Assembly: GCF_019800665.1 (NCBI RefSeq)
Contig: NZ_JAHVKO010000004.1
Span: 310,001 to 374,000, forward strand
Direction: 5' to 3'
DNA: 64,000 nucleotides
Origin: Microbulbifer agarilyticus
GTDB lineage: Bacteria > Pseudomonadota > Gammaproteobacteria > Pseudomonadales > Cellvibrionaceae
Positions 52,820-64,000 of the stretch are shown here, piece after piece; positions within the stretch are counted from its first letter, which is position 1; each line of letters opens with the position of its first letter. A program made the position numbers and the translations under genes. Under the pieces are notes generated by a model, which searched no databases, had not been told where the DNA came from, and worked only from the letters and a program-made list of their open reading frames with translations.

Positions 52820-53704
52820 TTATTCGATATTCTGCACCTGCTCGCGCATCTGCTCAATCAATACCTTTAACTCCACCGCAGCCTGAGTGGTGTCAGTTAC
52901 TACCGCTTTGGATGAAAGCGTGTTCGCTTCGCGGTTGAATTCCTGCATCAGGAAGTCGAGGCGTCGGCCGATGGGGCCGCCGTTCTTGAGTACCCGACGG
53001 GTCTCGGTGATGTGAGCGTCAAGACGGTCCAGCTCTTCATCCACATCCGCTTTTTGTGCGAGCAGCGCAATTTCCTGCTCGATACGATCCTTGTCGATTT
53101 CTTCGAGCAGTTCTTCCAGCCGGGTTTTCAGTTTTTCGCGCTGGTTTTGCAGAATCTGCGGCAGCAGCGCGCGCACGGTGGTGACCTGTTCATTGATGCC
53201 GACAAGGCGTGCTTCGATAAAGCCGGCGAGTTCGGCGCCTTCGCGTTCGCGGTTATCCACAAGCTGCTTCAACGCCTGCTTGAAGCCGTCGAGGATGGCG
53301 TTGGCCTGTTCCTGCGCATCGGTTTCCGGTTCGGCAATCACCCCCGGCCACTTCAGAATTTCCATCGGATTCAGCGGCAGGCTGCCGACACCGCCAAGGC
53401 CTGGTGAGACTTGCTTGGCCGCACTCAACAGTTGCTCAACCAGCGCCTGATTCACCTCAATTGCCGCGGCCTCACCGCTGGTAGCCCTGAGGTTCAGGGT
53501 CATTTCCAGCTTGCCGCGGTTCAGGGTCTTGCGCAGCTGTTCACGTAGTTTGGGCTCCAGTGCACGGGCAGCTTCCGGCAGGCGGAAGTGTGGTTCCAGA
53601 TAGCGATGGTTCACCGAGCGCATTTCCCACACCGCGGTACCGGTGGAGTAATTTACCTCGGCACGCCCGAAAGCGGTCATGCTGCGCACTTTGTTGTTGG
53701 CCAT
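52820..53704 (-). CDS. yicC: YicC family endoribonuclease
   Basis: Conserved YicC family protein, for which members have been described as endoribonucleases that act on small RNA or mRNA. The 294-aa protein starts MANNKVRSMTAFGRAE and has SVNHRYLEPHFRLPE, then GGPIGRRLDFLMQEFNREANTLSSKA near the C-terminus, the family signature. The frame stays open to 53761, but the start at 53704 matches the family N-terminus and has CTGGAG upstream. It is divergent from rph, an arrangement seen in many gammaproteobacteria. Length is standard. Confidence 0.95.
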   Translation of the reverse strand: MANNKVRSMTAFGRAEVNYSTGTAVWEMRSVNHRYLEPHFRLPEAARALEPKLREQLRKTLNRGKLEMTLNLRATSGEAAAIEVNQALVEQLLSAAKQVSPGLGGVGSLPLNPMEILKWPGVIAEPETDAQEQANAILDGFKQALKQLVDNREREGAELAGFIEARLVGINEQVTTVRALLPQILQNQREKLKTRLEELLEEIDKDRIEQEIALLAQKADVDEELDRLDAHITETRRVLKNGGPIGRRLDFLMQEFNREANTLSSKAVVTDTTQAAVELKVLIEQMREQVQNIE

Positions 53705-53842
53705 ACTGCCGTGCTCCAGAAATGCTCTAATTGAGCATGAGTGATGGAAAATGAGCGGCAAATCATAGCACAGGGTGATTGTGTGCTTTGATGGCTATAA
53801 TGCCGGGCTTGCAAGTTAAAGATGATTCTAAAGAGGTGAGAT

Positions 53843-54565
53843 ATGCAGCGACCAAGCGGCCGCAAACCAGAACAACTGCGCGATGTGCGCATCACCCGCA
53901 ACTATACCCGCCACGCGGAGGGCTCGGTGCTGGTGGAGTTCGGCGACACCAAGGTGCTGTGTAACGCCTCTGTGGCGGCAGAAGTGCCGCGTTTTCTGCG
54001 CGGTCAGGGCAGTGGTTGGATTACTGCGGAATACGGCATGCTGCCCCGCTCTACCGGCACCCGTATGGGGCGCGAAGCGGCGCGCGGTAAACAGGGCGGA
54101 CGCACCGTAGAAATTCAGCGCCTGATCGGCCGCTCACTGCGCGCGGCGGTGGACCTGGAGGCGCTTGGGGAGCACCAGATTACCCTCGACTGCGATGTTA
54201 TCCAGGCAGATGGCGGCACGCGTACCGCGTCGATTACCGGTGCCTGTGTGGCGCTGGTGGATGCCATTCGCTATATGCAGCGGGAAAAAATTATCGACAC
54301 CGATCCGCTGAAAAATATGGTGGCGGCAATCTCTGTGGGTATTTATGAAGGCCAGGCGGTGCTGGACCTGGACTACCCGGAGGACTCCCACGCCGATACC
54401 GATATGAATATGGTGATGGCGGAAGATGGTGGCATGATCGAGGTGCAGGGCACCGCCGAGGGCGCACCGTTTACCGAGCAGCAGTTTGCCGAGATGCTGG
54501 CGCTGGGCAAGGCGGGTATCAAGGAGCTGGTCGAGCTGCAGAAAAAGGCATTGTCCGACGCGTAA
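53843..54565 (+). CDS. rph: Ribonuclease PH
   Basis: Phosphorolytic 3'-5' exoribonuclease that trims tRNA precursors. The 240-aa protein has [22 protein letters not shown] at the N-terminus, [17 protein letters not shown] (active-site region), [36 protein letters not shown] and the C-terminal [11 protein letters not shown]-type region ([16 protein letters not shown]). GAGGTGAG precedes the ATG. It is divergent from yicC. Length is standard for RNase PH. Confidence 0.97.
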   Translation: MQRPSGRKPEQLRDVRITRNYTRHAEGSVLVEFGDTKVLCNASVAAEVPRFLRGQGSGWITAEYGMLPRSTGTRMGREAARGKQGGRTVEIQRLIGRSLRAAVDLEALGEHQITLDCDVIQADGGTRTASITGACVALVDAIRYMQREKIIDTDPLKNMVAAISVGIYEGQAVLDLDYPEDSHADTDMNMVMAEDGGMIEVQGTAEGAPFTEQQFAEMLALGKAGIKELVELQKKALSDA

Positions 54566-54690
54566 CGGCGTACGTCACCGACCGTGCGCGCGTAGTTCAA
54601 AATCCGGCAGGCTTTGCCACTTCCTGTGGTGGAGCCATGCCCGGATTGTCATAGGCTTCTCTCAATCCTGTTAAACCAGTGAGAGAGCCC

Positions 54691-56445
54691 ATGGAAAGAC
54701 CCCACCTCGCTTCAGCCCTTTGTGCTTTGCTGCTACTTGCCGGGCAAAGTTTTACGCACAGCTTTGCCCAGGAAGCTGGGACCTCCACTAGCAGCGCCAC
54801 CACCAGCACACCTGTGGATAAGCAGGAAGCGCGTCCCCATCACAAACATTACCGCGAGCCCGCAGGCGGCGATAAACCTTCGCCCACCGGCAGCATTGCG
54901 CCGCGCCTGCAGAACCTGGGTAAACATACCTTCCCGGTAAGCTGTGCCTCCGAGCAGGGGCAGCAGTACATCAATCAGGGCCTGAACCTGGCCTACGCAT
55001 TTAACCATGCCGAAGCCGGCCGCTCGTTTCGTGAAGCGGCGCGCTTGGATCCAGACTGCGCCATGGCCTACTGGGGCCAGGCACTGGTGTTGGGACCCAA
55101 CATTAATGCGCCTATGGACCCGGAAGCAGAGCCCAAGGCGCGCGAGCTGGCCCTGAAAGCGAAGTCGTTAAGCAGCGGTGTGGATAAGCGGGAGCGCGCA
55201 CTGATTGATGCGCTGACTACCCGCTATACCGGTGATGCCGCGGACCGCAGCGCGGCGGATAAGAAGTATGCGGCAGCCATGGGCAAGGTCGTCGAGCAGT
55301 ACCCGGATGACCTGGATATCGCCACCCTGTACGCCGAGTCGATGATGGATCTGCGCCCATGGAATTACTGGATGCGCGATGGCACTCCCTACGCGGGCAC
55401 GGAAAAAATCGTCGAGTTGCTCGAACAGGTGATGGAGAAAAATCCCGAGCACCCCGGTGCTCTGCACCTGTATATCCACCTGATCGAACCCACCAATAAT
55501 CCCGAGCGCGCGGAAAAGGCCGCGGATACGCTGCAAAACCTGGTCCCCGGTGCCGGGCATCTGGTACATATGCCGGCGCATATTTACCAGCGGGTGGGGC
55601 GCTATGCGGATGCGGTAAAAGCGAATGAGCGCGCGATCGCCGCGGATGAGGATTACATCACCCAGTGTCGTGCCCAGGGCATCTACCCGATGGCCTATTA
55701 CCCGCACAACATTCACTTCCTGTGGTTCGCCAATACCGCGCTGGGGCGCAGCGGCAAGGCCATCGACGCGGCGAATAAAACCGCCGAGCAGATTTCCGAT
55801 GAGACCCTGGAGGCGATGCCGATGCTGGCGAGCTTCCGCGTGCTGCCCTACTGGTCGCTGGCGCGCTTTGGCAAATGGGATGAGGTACTGGCACTTCCGC
55901 AACCGCCGGCGGACCCATTTCTTTCCCTCGCCTGGCACTATGTGCGCGGACTCGCGTTTGTCGCCAAGGGCCAATTGAACAAGGCACAGGAGGAGTTGGC
56001 GCAGGTGCAGAAGCTCGCCGCTGATCCGGCGCTGGACTACCCGATGTTTTCGCCCAATACCGCCAAACAGGTGCTGGCGATTGCTCCGGAGGTGCTTGCC
56101 GGCGAGCTGGCGGCCGCGCGCAAGGATTACGAGAGTGCGGTCAATCATTTGAGCCGGGCCATTTTGCTCGAGGACGGCCTGGTGTATACCGAGCCCGCCG
56201 AGTGGCACTATCCGCCGCGCCTGGCTTTGGGTGCGGTACTGCTCGAGGCTGGCCGTCCGGCCGAGGCGGAAACCGTTTACTGGCAGGATCTGGATCGGCG
56301 CCCGGACAACGGCTGGGCGCTGTTTGGATTGGCCCAGGCGCTGCGAGCGCAGGACAAAGGCGATCAGGCAGAACTGATCGAGGCGCGCTTCAACAAGGCC
56401 TGGCGGGATGCAGATGTGAAGCTGAAGGCCTCGCGTATTCGCTGA
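54691..56445 (+). CDS. Exported TPR-repeat protein
   Basis: A 584-aa protein with a signal peptide (about residues 1-27, cut near FAQ) and a polar, His- and Thr-rich linker, followed by tetratricopeptide-like helical repeats (NQGLNLAYAFNHAEAGRSFREAA, RYADAVKANERAIAADEDY, AAARKDYESAVNHLSRAI, GWALFGLAQALRAQ). It contains no catalytic motif I recognise. A GTG at 54679 is possible, but the ATG at 54691 after GAGAGAG is preferred. It is likely periplasmic or lipid-free outer-membrane associated, acting as a scaffold. It is convergent with the Crc-like gene, and a bidirectional terminator lies between. The role is unknown. Confidence 0.8.
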   Translation: MERPHLASALCALLLLAGQSFTHSFAQEAGTSTSSATTSTPVDKQEARPHHKHYREPAGGDKPSPTGSIAPRLQNLGKHTFPVSCASEQGQQYINQGLNLAYAFNHAEAGRSFREAARLDPDCAMAYWGQALVLGPNINAPMDPEAEPKARELALKAKSLSSGVDKRERALIDALTTRYTGDAADRSAADKKYAAAMGKVVEQYPDDLDIATLYAESMMDLRPWNYWMRDGTPYAGTEKIVELLEQVMEKNPEHPGALHLYIHLIEPTNNPERAEKAADTLQNLVPGAGHLVHMPAHIYQRVGRYADAVKANERAIAADEDYITQCRAQGIYPMAYYPHNIHFLWFANTALGRSGKAIDAANKTAEQISDETLEAMPMLASFRVLPYWSLARFGKWDEVLALPQPPADPFLSLAWHYVRGLAFVAKGQLNKAQEELAQVQKLAADPALDYPMFSPNTAKQVLAIAPEVLAGELAAARKDYESAVNHLSRAILLEDGLVYTEPAEWHYPPRLALGAVLLEAGRPAEAETVYWQDLDRRPDNGWALFGLAQALRAQDKGDQAELIEARFNKAWRDADVKLKASRIR

Positions 56446-56484
56446 CGTTACCAGCGAACAGTACCGGCGAAGACAAATAAAAAA

Positions 56485-56513
56485 GGGCGCTGTGAATTCT
56501 GTTCGCAGCGCCC
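56485..56513. terminator. Bidirectional intrinsic terminator
   Basis: GGGCGCTGTGAA (56485-56496) pairs with TTCGCAGCGCCC (56502-56513) with one G-U wobble and a 5-nt loop. It is preceded by an A run (T run on the minus strand) and followed by TTTCT. It separates the convergent TPR gene (ends 56445) and Crc-like gene (ends 56565). Confidence 0.88.
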
Positions 56514-56564
56514 TTTCTATGTGCCTGGTATGTGCTTGATCAGAAACGGAGCCCGCGTGAAGCG

Positions 56565-57332
56565 TCAGACCTCCAGGTCGTAATCCATGATCACCGGCAG
56601 GTGGCTGGAGAACTTCACGTTCTTGTTAATGGCGCCGTACTCGATCTTGTTCTTCAGGGTCTGTGACACGATCTGCATATCGGTGCGCCAGCCGTCACCC
56701 TTGCCCGCTTCACCACTGGGCCACCAGGTAAATTCGTCCGCGTCTTTTACTACCCGGCGGAAGGCATCGATATAGCCGATGTCGTTGAACAGCTGATCCA
56801 GCCAACGCTGTTCGTGACGCATAAACCCGGGAGTGTCCTGATGATCCTGCCAGTTTTGTACGTCGGCGCGGCGGTGTGCCATGCCCCAGTTTCCGCAGAA
56901 AATAAAGTCGCGGCGTTTCCTGCTGATTTTGGCCAGGTGTGCCTGCATGTCGTCAAAAAACTGTACTTTTGTTTCCAGTGAGGCCTCGTTGGTGGCCACC
57001 GGAGCCAGCAGTGAGCCGACGCTCAAGCGTTCAAAATCTGCCTGCAAATAGCGCCCGTACATGTCCACGCCGTTGGCGAAGCCCATGCCGTAAATCAGGG
57101 CTTTTGGCTGTGCGCGGGTGTAGATGGCGACACCGTTTTCATGGGGGGTGCCGGAATCGAAGAAGTAGCTGTAGTAACCGTCCGGATGAAAGATGGGATG
57201 ATCCAGTTCCGGTTCCAGTGAGCGTAGATCCTGCAGACAGATGATGTCTGCGTCCTGATCTGCCAGCCAATCATATAGCCCGCGTTGTGCAGCCTGGTGC
57301 ACTCCATCCACGGACAAACTCACTATTCGCAT
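56565..57332 (-). CDS. crc: Crc-like catabolite repression control protein (exonuclease III fold, catalytically degenerate)
   Basis: A 255-aa protein of the endonuclease/exonuclease/phosphatase fold. Segments such as MRIVSLSVDGVHQAAQRGL, DADIICLQD, GRYLQADFE, KISRKRRDF and WWPSGEAGKGDGWR resemble Pseudomonas Crc rather than exonuclease III. Catalytic positions of exonuclease III are changed as in Crc: Glu of CLQE is Asp, the GDFN motif is GNWG, and SDHAP is SSHLP. The protein is therefore probably not a nuclease but acts with Hfq to repress translation of catabolic mRNAs. As in Pseudomonas, it is adjacent to and divergent from pyrE. An alternative annotation, xth, is less likely. Confidence 0.85.
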   Translation of the reverse strand: MRIVSLSVDGVHQAAQRGLYDWLADQDADIICLQDLRSLEPELDHPIFHPDGYYSYFFDSGTPHENGVAIYTRAQPKALIYGMGFANGVDMYGRYLQADFERLSVGSLLAPVATNEASLETKVQFFDDMQAHLAKISRKRRDFIFCGNWGMAHRRADVQNWQDHQDTPGFMRHEQRWLDQLFNDIGYIDAFRRVVKDADEFTWWPSGEAGKGDGWRTDMQIVSQTLKNKIEYGAINKNVKFSSHLPVIMDYDLEV

Positions 57333-57455
57333 TATTAGCCCCTTACCAGCGGACTGTGTAAAATTGCAGTCGTTATTTGTCTGAACATTCTATGATTGCC
57401 GTACCCCGTTCCTTGGGGACCTTCCTTCACCTTAGCCAATAGTTATCAAATTGCC

Positions 57456-58112
57456 ATGCAGCAGTACCAGCGAGACTTTATACAACTGGCCCTAGAGCAC
57501 GATGTGCTCTGTTTCGGAGATTTTACGTTGAAATCCGGTCGCCAGAGTCCCTACTTTTTTAATGCCGGCCGTTTCCACAGCGGTGCAGCGCTTGCCGCTC
57601 TGGGCAACGCCTACGCGGAGGCGATTATTGCCTCTGGAGTGGAGTTTGATGTCATATTCGGGCCGGCCTACAAGGGCATCCCGCTGGGTGCGGTAACCGC
57701 AGTGGCGTTGGCACAGAAAGGTATCGATAAGCCCTTCTGTTACAACCGCAAAGAGGCCAAGGCCCACGGCGAGGGCGGCACCTTAGTGGGTGCGCCGCTT
57801 AAAGGCAAGGTTTTGATCATCGACGACGTGATTACGGCGGGCACCGCGGTGCGCGAAGTGATGCAGATTATCGATGATCACGGAGCGGCGCCCGCCGGTG
57901 TCGTGATCGGCCTGAACCGCCAGGAAAAGGCCAGCGATGATTCGGACCAGTCTGCGATCCAGCAAGTCGAGCAGGAATACAGCATTCCTGTGATCGGCAT
58001 AGTAGAACTGGACGATATTATTACCTATCTTAAGTCTGAGGCCGCCGGTGAAGAGCTGTTACAGCGGATCATCGATTACCGCCAGAAATACGGCGTTTCC
58101 GCTGAGGGTTAG
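57456..58112 (+). CDS. pyrE: Orotate phosphoribosyltransferase
   Basis: Converts orotate and PRPP to orotidine 5'-phosphate in pyrimidine synthesis. The 218-aa protein starts [16 protein letters not shown], has [38 protein letters not shown] (flexible catalytic loop with Lys) and the PRPP-binding motif [13 protein letters not shown] (about residues 120-132). The frame extends to 57396, but the ATG at 57456 matches the family start. It is divergent from the Crc-like gene. Length is standard. Confidence 0.97.
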   Translation: MQQYQRDFIQLALEHDVLCFGDFTLKSGRQSPYFFNAGRFHSGAALAALGNAYAEAIIASGVEFDVIFGPAYKGIPLGAVTAVALAQKGIDKPFCYNRKEAKAHGEGGTLVGAPLKGKVLIIDDVITAGTAVREVMQIIDDHGAAPAGVVIGLNRQEKASDDSDQSAIQQVEQEYSIPVIGIVELDDIITYLKSEAAGEELLQRIIDYRQKYGVSAEG

Positions 58113-58248
58113 GCGGCAAAGATTACGTATTTAACCCTATGGGGCTAAAGACAAGCCGGTAGCAAAACAATTAGGGTTAACAGTGGCGCAGAAGGAAATG
58201 CGCCGCTGATCAAATAATGAACGATTGCAAAGATAAAATGAGGCAGGC

Positions 58249-58845
58249 GTGAAAATCGCAACTGCACTGGCGCTCGCCGGTGCTCTTCTGACAATGGAAG
58301 TCGGAGCTGCAAGCTCGGGGTGGGATGGCAAGAAGCTGTACCGCTATACCAACGAGAACGGCGTAAAGGTGCTGGACGATGTCGTGCCTCCCCGTTACGT
58401 AGCGGGTGGCTATGAGGTCCTTACCATTTCCGGGCGTGTTCTCGAGGTGGTAGAACCCGAGCTGACCGGGCCGGAACTGGCGGAGAAGGAGCGTCGCGAG
58501 GCGCAGATGGCCGCCGACCTGGCACTGCTCAAGCGCTACAACAGCGTTGCGGATATTGAATCTGCGCGCAAACGCAAACTCGCCATCGTGCAGCAGGACG
58601 TCGCGATCCTGCGCTCCAATATCAGCTCACTGAACCGCCAAATCAAAAACGAAGAGTCCGCCGCGGCGCGTATCCAGCGCAATGGGGGCACCGTTTCTGC
58701 TGAGCAGATGGAGCGAATTGGTAATCTGCGTAAAGAAGTCGACGTGGTGAACCAGCGCCTGTCGATGCGTAACAAAGAAGCGGTCGACATCAACAGCGAG
58801 TTTGATCAAGCCACAAGCCGCTACCGGGAAATTGCCGGCAAATAA
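58249..58845 (+). CDS. DUF4124-type secreted protein with coiled coil
   Basis: A 198-aa exported protein. The signal peptide (about residues 1-20, MKIATALALAGALLTM) is followed by a short N-terminal domain (LYRYTNENGVKVLDDVVPPRY), which has the DUF4124 look, and a long charged coiled coil (about 70-195; REAQMAADLALLKRY, IAILRSNISSLNRQIK-like heptads). A GTG start is used, with GAGGCAGG upstream. It is probably periplasmic and of unknown function. It lies 136 bp after pyrE and is convergent with slmA. Confidence 0.85.
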   Translation: MKIATALALAGALLTMEVGAASSGWDGKKLYRYTNENGVKVLDDVVPPRYVAGGYEVLTISGRVLEVVEPELTGPELAEKERREAQMAADLALLKRYNSVADIESARKRKLAIVQQDVAILRSNISSLNRQIKNEESAAARIQRNGGTVSAEQMERIGNLRKEVDVVNQRLSMRNKEAVDINSEFDQATSRYREIAGK

Positions 58846-58869
58846 GCCGGCCGCCTTCCCGTAGCTTTC

Positions 58870-59481
58870 TTATCCCTGCGCGGTCAGCGCACTTTCCCGG
58901 AAAAATCCTGCCACTAGTACCGGCCACTGCTCTGTCCAGTGCTCGGTCGGTTTGCGTTTGAAGCCACTGCGCACGTACTGCACGATACGGCCCTCGGCGC
59001 TGGCCAGCAGCAGGTTGGCCGCTGCGGTCAGCGGGATGGCGGGGCGCAGTTGCTCGCGCAATTCCGCCTCGCGCAAAATCTGCTTCAGCTGGGTTTCCAG
59101 GCGATCGAACAGCTGCAGGATACGGCCGTGCAGGCGCTCGGTTTCCCCGGTCAGGGCGTCGCCGGTCAGCAGGCGGGTGATACCCGGGTTGCGTTCACAG
59201 AAGGCCAGCAGCAGGTGCAGAATTTTCTGGCAGCGGGCGAGCGCATTGGGCTCGTCCTGCATGATGATCTTGATGCGGCTGAAAATGGTCTCTTCAATAA
59301 ACTCGATGAGGCCTTCGAACATTTTGGATTTGCTGGGGAAGTGGCGATACAACGCCGCCTCAGAGAATCCTACCTCTTTGGCCAGCGCCGCAGTGGTAAT
59401 GCGGGCGCCGGGGCTGGCTTCCAGCATATGCGCCAGCGCTTGCAGGATTTGTTGGCGCCGATTGATTTTTTCGCTGCTCAT
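58870..59481 (-). CDS. slmA: Nucleoid occlusion factor SlmA
   Basis: TetR-family DNA-binding protein that blocks FtsZ assembly over unsegregated DNA. The 203-aa protein starts [21 protein letters not shown], with the helix-turn-helix [24 protein letters not shown] at about residues 28-51, and C-terminal [29 protein letters not shown], all typical of SlmA. It lies downstream of argB, as in many relatives. Length is standard. Confidence 0.95.
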   Translation of the reverse strand: MSSEKINRRQQILQALAHMLEASPGARITTAALAKEVGFSEAALYRHFPSKSKMFEGLIEFIEETIFSRIKIIMQDEPNALARCQKILHLLLAFCERNPGITRLLTGDALTGETERLHGRILQLFDRLETQLKQILREAELREQLRPAIPLTAAANLLLASAEGRIVQYVRSGFKRKPTEHWTEQWPVLVAGFFRESALTAQG

Positions 59482-59627
59482 GAACTGCCTTTGCCCGGAA
59501 TATTCAGCCGGGATCTGATTTTGTTGTTGTGCCGGTATTGTGTTGTTTGTCTGGCTTGGCAGCGTGATGGGGTGTCAGAAGCCCGCGACTTTTTTGATAA
59601 AAGTTTTATTCGCTGAAAGCCAGTAGG

Positions 59628-59659
59628 CCGGCGCCAGAATCGTAACGATTCGGCGCCGG
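59628..59659. terminator. Hairpin downstream of argB
   Basis: CCGGCGCC (59628-59635), a bulged A, then GAATCG, loop TAA, CGATTC and GGCGCCGG (59652-59659) form a 14-bp stem. No strong T-run adjoins it. It lies between argB (ends 59733) and slmA (start 59481), both on the minus strand, and may terminate argB transcripts or be a processed RNA structure. Confidence 0.55.
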
Positions 59660-59732
59660 GGCATCAATTGTTAGTGACCGTTAACACTCGTTATGTGAAC
59701 CGGGTCACGTCGCAATTTGTGCATTTTTCCGT

Positions 59733-63037
<3,305 letters not shown>

Positions 63038-63163
63038 GATTTTCAGTCTCCTAGTCTTTCCAGACCAGCCCCCGGACCGGTTCAGTTATTCTGAATCTTG
63101 TTCGGCCACTCCCGTGATGTGGCCGCGCGTTGTTGTGTCGTTATTATTTTGAGTAATTCTTTT

Positions 63164-64000
63164 TTATGTACTCGGAAAAGCGCGCTTGGCAATCCGCCCG
63201 ATCAGTTCCGCTGCCAGTTCGGTTTTTAGTGCAGCGGGCAGCAGTGTTTCGCCGGCGTTATCGATAATCACCACCTGATTACGGTCGCTGTTAAATCCGC
63301 CGGCAGGGTCGCTCACATCGTTTGCCACAATCATGTCGAGGTTCTTGCGCGCAAGCTTGCCCTTGGCATGCTCGATGACCTTCTCGGTTTCTGCGGCAAA
63401 GCCCACCACAAATGGGCGCTTGCTTTTGCGTGCAGCGATGGTGGCGACGATATCCGGGTTTTTCACCAGGCTCAGTACGTCGCTGTCATTGCCGTCTTCT
63501 TTCTTAATCTTTTGCTCCGCCACAATCGCCGGGCGGAAATCCACTACCGCAGCGGCGGCAATAAACAGGTCGCTGTCATCCGCCGCCTGCTCGGCAGCGG
63601 CGAGCATATCGTCGGTGCTCACAACATCCACGCGGGTGACGCCCGCGGGTGTGTCCAACCGCACCGGGCCGGCGATCAGGGTAACTTCGGCACCGGCGCG
63701 CGCTGCTGCGGCGGCGATGGCGAAGCCCATTTTTCCGGAGCTGTGGTTGCTCAGGTAACGCACCGGGTCCAGCGCTTCACGCGTGGGGCCGGCGGTAATG
63801 GTGACTTTCTTGCCGGCGAGCACTTGCTCGGGCACGAGGAAATCTACTAGCCCGTCGACAATATCCAGTGGCTCCAGCATGCGTCCCGGGCCCACATCGC
63901 CACAGGCCTGGCTGCCGGCATCCGGGCCCAACAGGGTGACACCGCGGCTTTGCAGGGTTTCGGCGTTGGCCAGGGTGGCGGGGTGGCGCCACATGGCCTG
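63164..64000 (-). CDS. coaBC: Phosphopantothenoylcysteine decarboxylase/synthetase CoaBC (C-terminal part, cut by edge)
   Basis: Bifunctional enzyme of coenzyme A synthesis. About 278 codons lie here. The first residues (AMWRHPATLAN, LLGPDAGSQACGDVGPGRM) are the end of the decarboxylase domain (CoaC), including the conserved Cys of the ACGDVGPGRM loop. Then comes the synthetase (CoaB): KKVTITAGPTREALDPVRYLSNHSSGKMG, AAAVVDFRP, KNPDIVATIA, FVVGFAAETE, and DMIVANDVSD. The frame continues off the right end of the window. It is upstream of algC on the same strand, with a 126-bp A+T-rich gap. Confidence 0.95.
   Translation of the reverse strand, partial: QAMWRHPATLANAETLQSRGVTLLGPDAGSQACGDVGPGRMLEPLDIVDGLVDFLVPEQVLAGKKVTITAGPTREALDPVRYLSNHSSGKMGFAIAAAAARAGAEVTLIAGPVRLDTPAGVTRVDVVSTDDMLAAAEQAADDSDLFIAAAAVVDFRPAIVAEQKIKKEDGNDSDVLSLVKNPDIVATIAARKSKRPFVVGFAAETEKVIEHAKGKLARKNLDMIVANDVSDPAGGFNSDRNQVVIIDNAGETLLPAALKTELAAELIGRIAKRAFPST

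Noticed and set aside
56565-57332. Annotation as active exonuclease III (xth)
   Set aside because: Several catalytic residues are replaced in the same way as in Crc, and the pyrE neighbourhood is that of Crc.

Overview
The window reads as chromosomal DNA of a fairly G+C-rich, probably marine gammaproteobacterium. Two blocks of conserved housekeeping genes in gammaproteobacterial order frame it: phoR-phoB, ubiA, ubiC, oxyR-recG, spoT-rpoZ-gmk on the left, and yicC, rph, a Crc homologue, pyrE, slmA, argB, algC, coaBC on the right. The pyrE-crc and argB-algC-coaBC arrangements resemble Pseudomonas and its relatives. The OxyR redox cysteines (C199/C208) and the mix of secreted protease and TonB-dependent catabolism would suit a Microbulbifer- or Cellvibrio-type bacterium. 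The genus is an inference, not something shown by a marker gene.

Layout. 1-3.1 kb: phosphate regulation (phoR cut by the edge, phoB with a near-perfect Pho box) and ubiquinone synthesis (ubiA, ubiC). 3.3-6.4 kb: a dicarboxylate symporter and two tandem paralogous secreted proteins of unknown function. 6.7-15.3 kb: recG-oxyR, a small GlsB-type membrane protein, an epimerase, ridA, spoT, rpoZ, gmk. 15.6-26.6 kb: accessory genes, namely a fatty acid hydroxylase, a candidate polymorphic toxin with an adjacent candidate immunity gene, an AhpD-like protein, a secreted subtilase with two PPC domains, an MFS permease, a glycosyltransferase and two membrane proteins. 26.7-51.3 kb: a large catabolic island. 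51.5-52.8 kb: two small membrane-protein genes that look like a second toxin/immunity pair. 52.8-64 kb: the right-hand core block.

The catabolic island is the main accessory feature. A TetR regulator faces a TonB-dependent receptor, which is followed by an acetoacetate-decarboxylase-fold enzyme, a hydroxyacyl-CoA dehydrogenase, a short-chain dehydrogenase (SDR), an MFS cation symporter, an acyl-CoA ligase, an acyl-CoA dehydrogenase and an HSL-type esterase. After an Xre/MmyB-type regulator comes a second set: acyl-CoA dehydrogenase, MaoC hydratase, SDR and thiolase. A third set lies beyond a tandem-duplicated HxlR regulator: a carotenoid-oxygenase-family dioxygenase and two thiolases. Together they suit uptake, oxidative cleavage, CoA activation and beta-oxidation of a hydrophobic substrate such as an apocarotenoid, terpenoid or stilbene-like compound. 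The substrate itself cannot be read from the sequence.

No tRNA, rRNA, CRISPR array, transposase or integrase gene was seen. Non-coding signals include the Pho box, a TetR-type operator, several perfect palindromes in promoter regions, two or three intrinsic terminators, and a 73-bp hairpin-forming inverted repeat between ridA and spoT.
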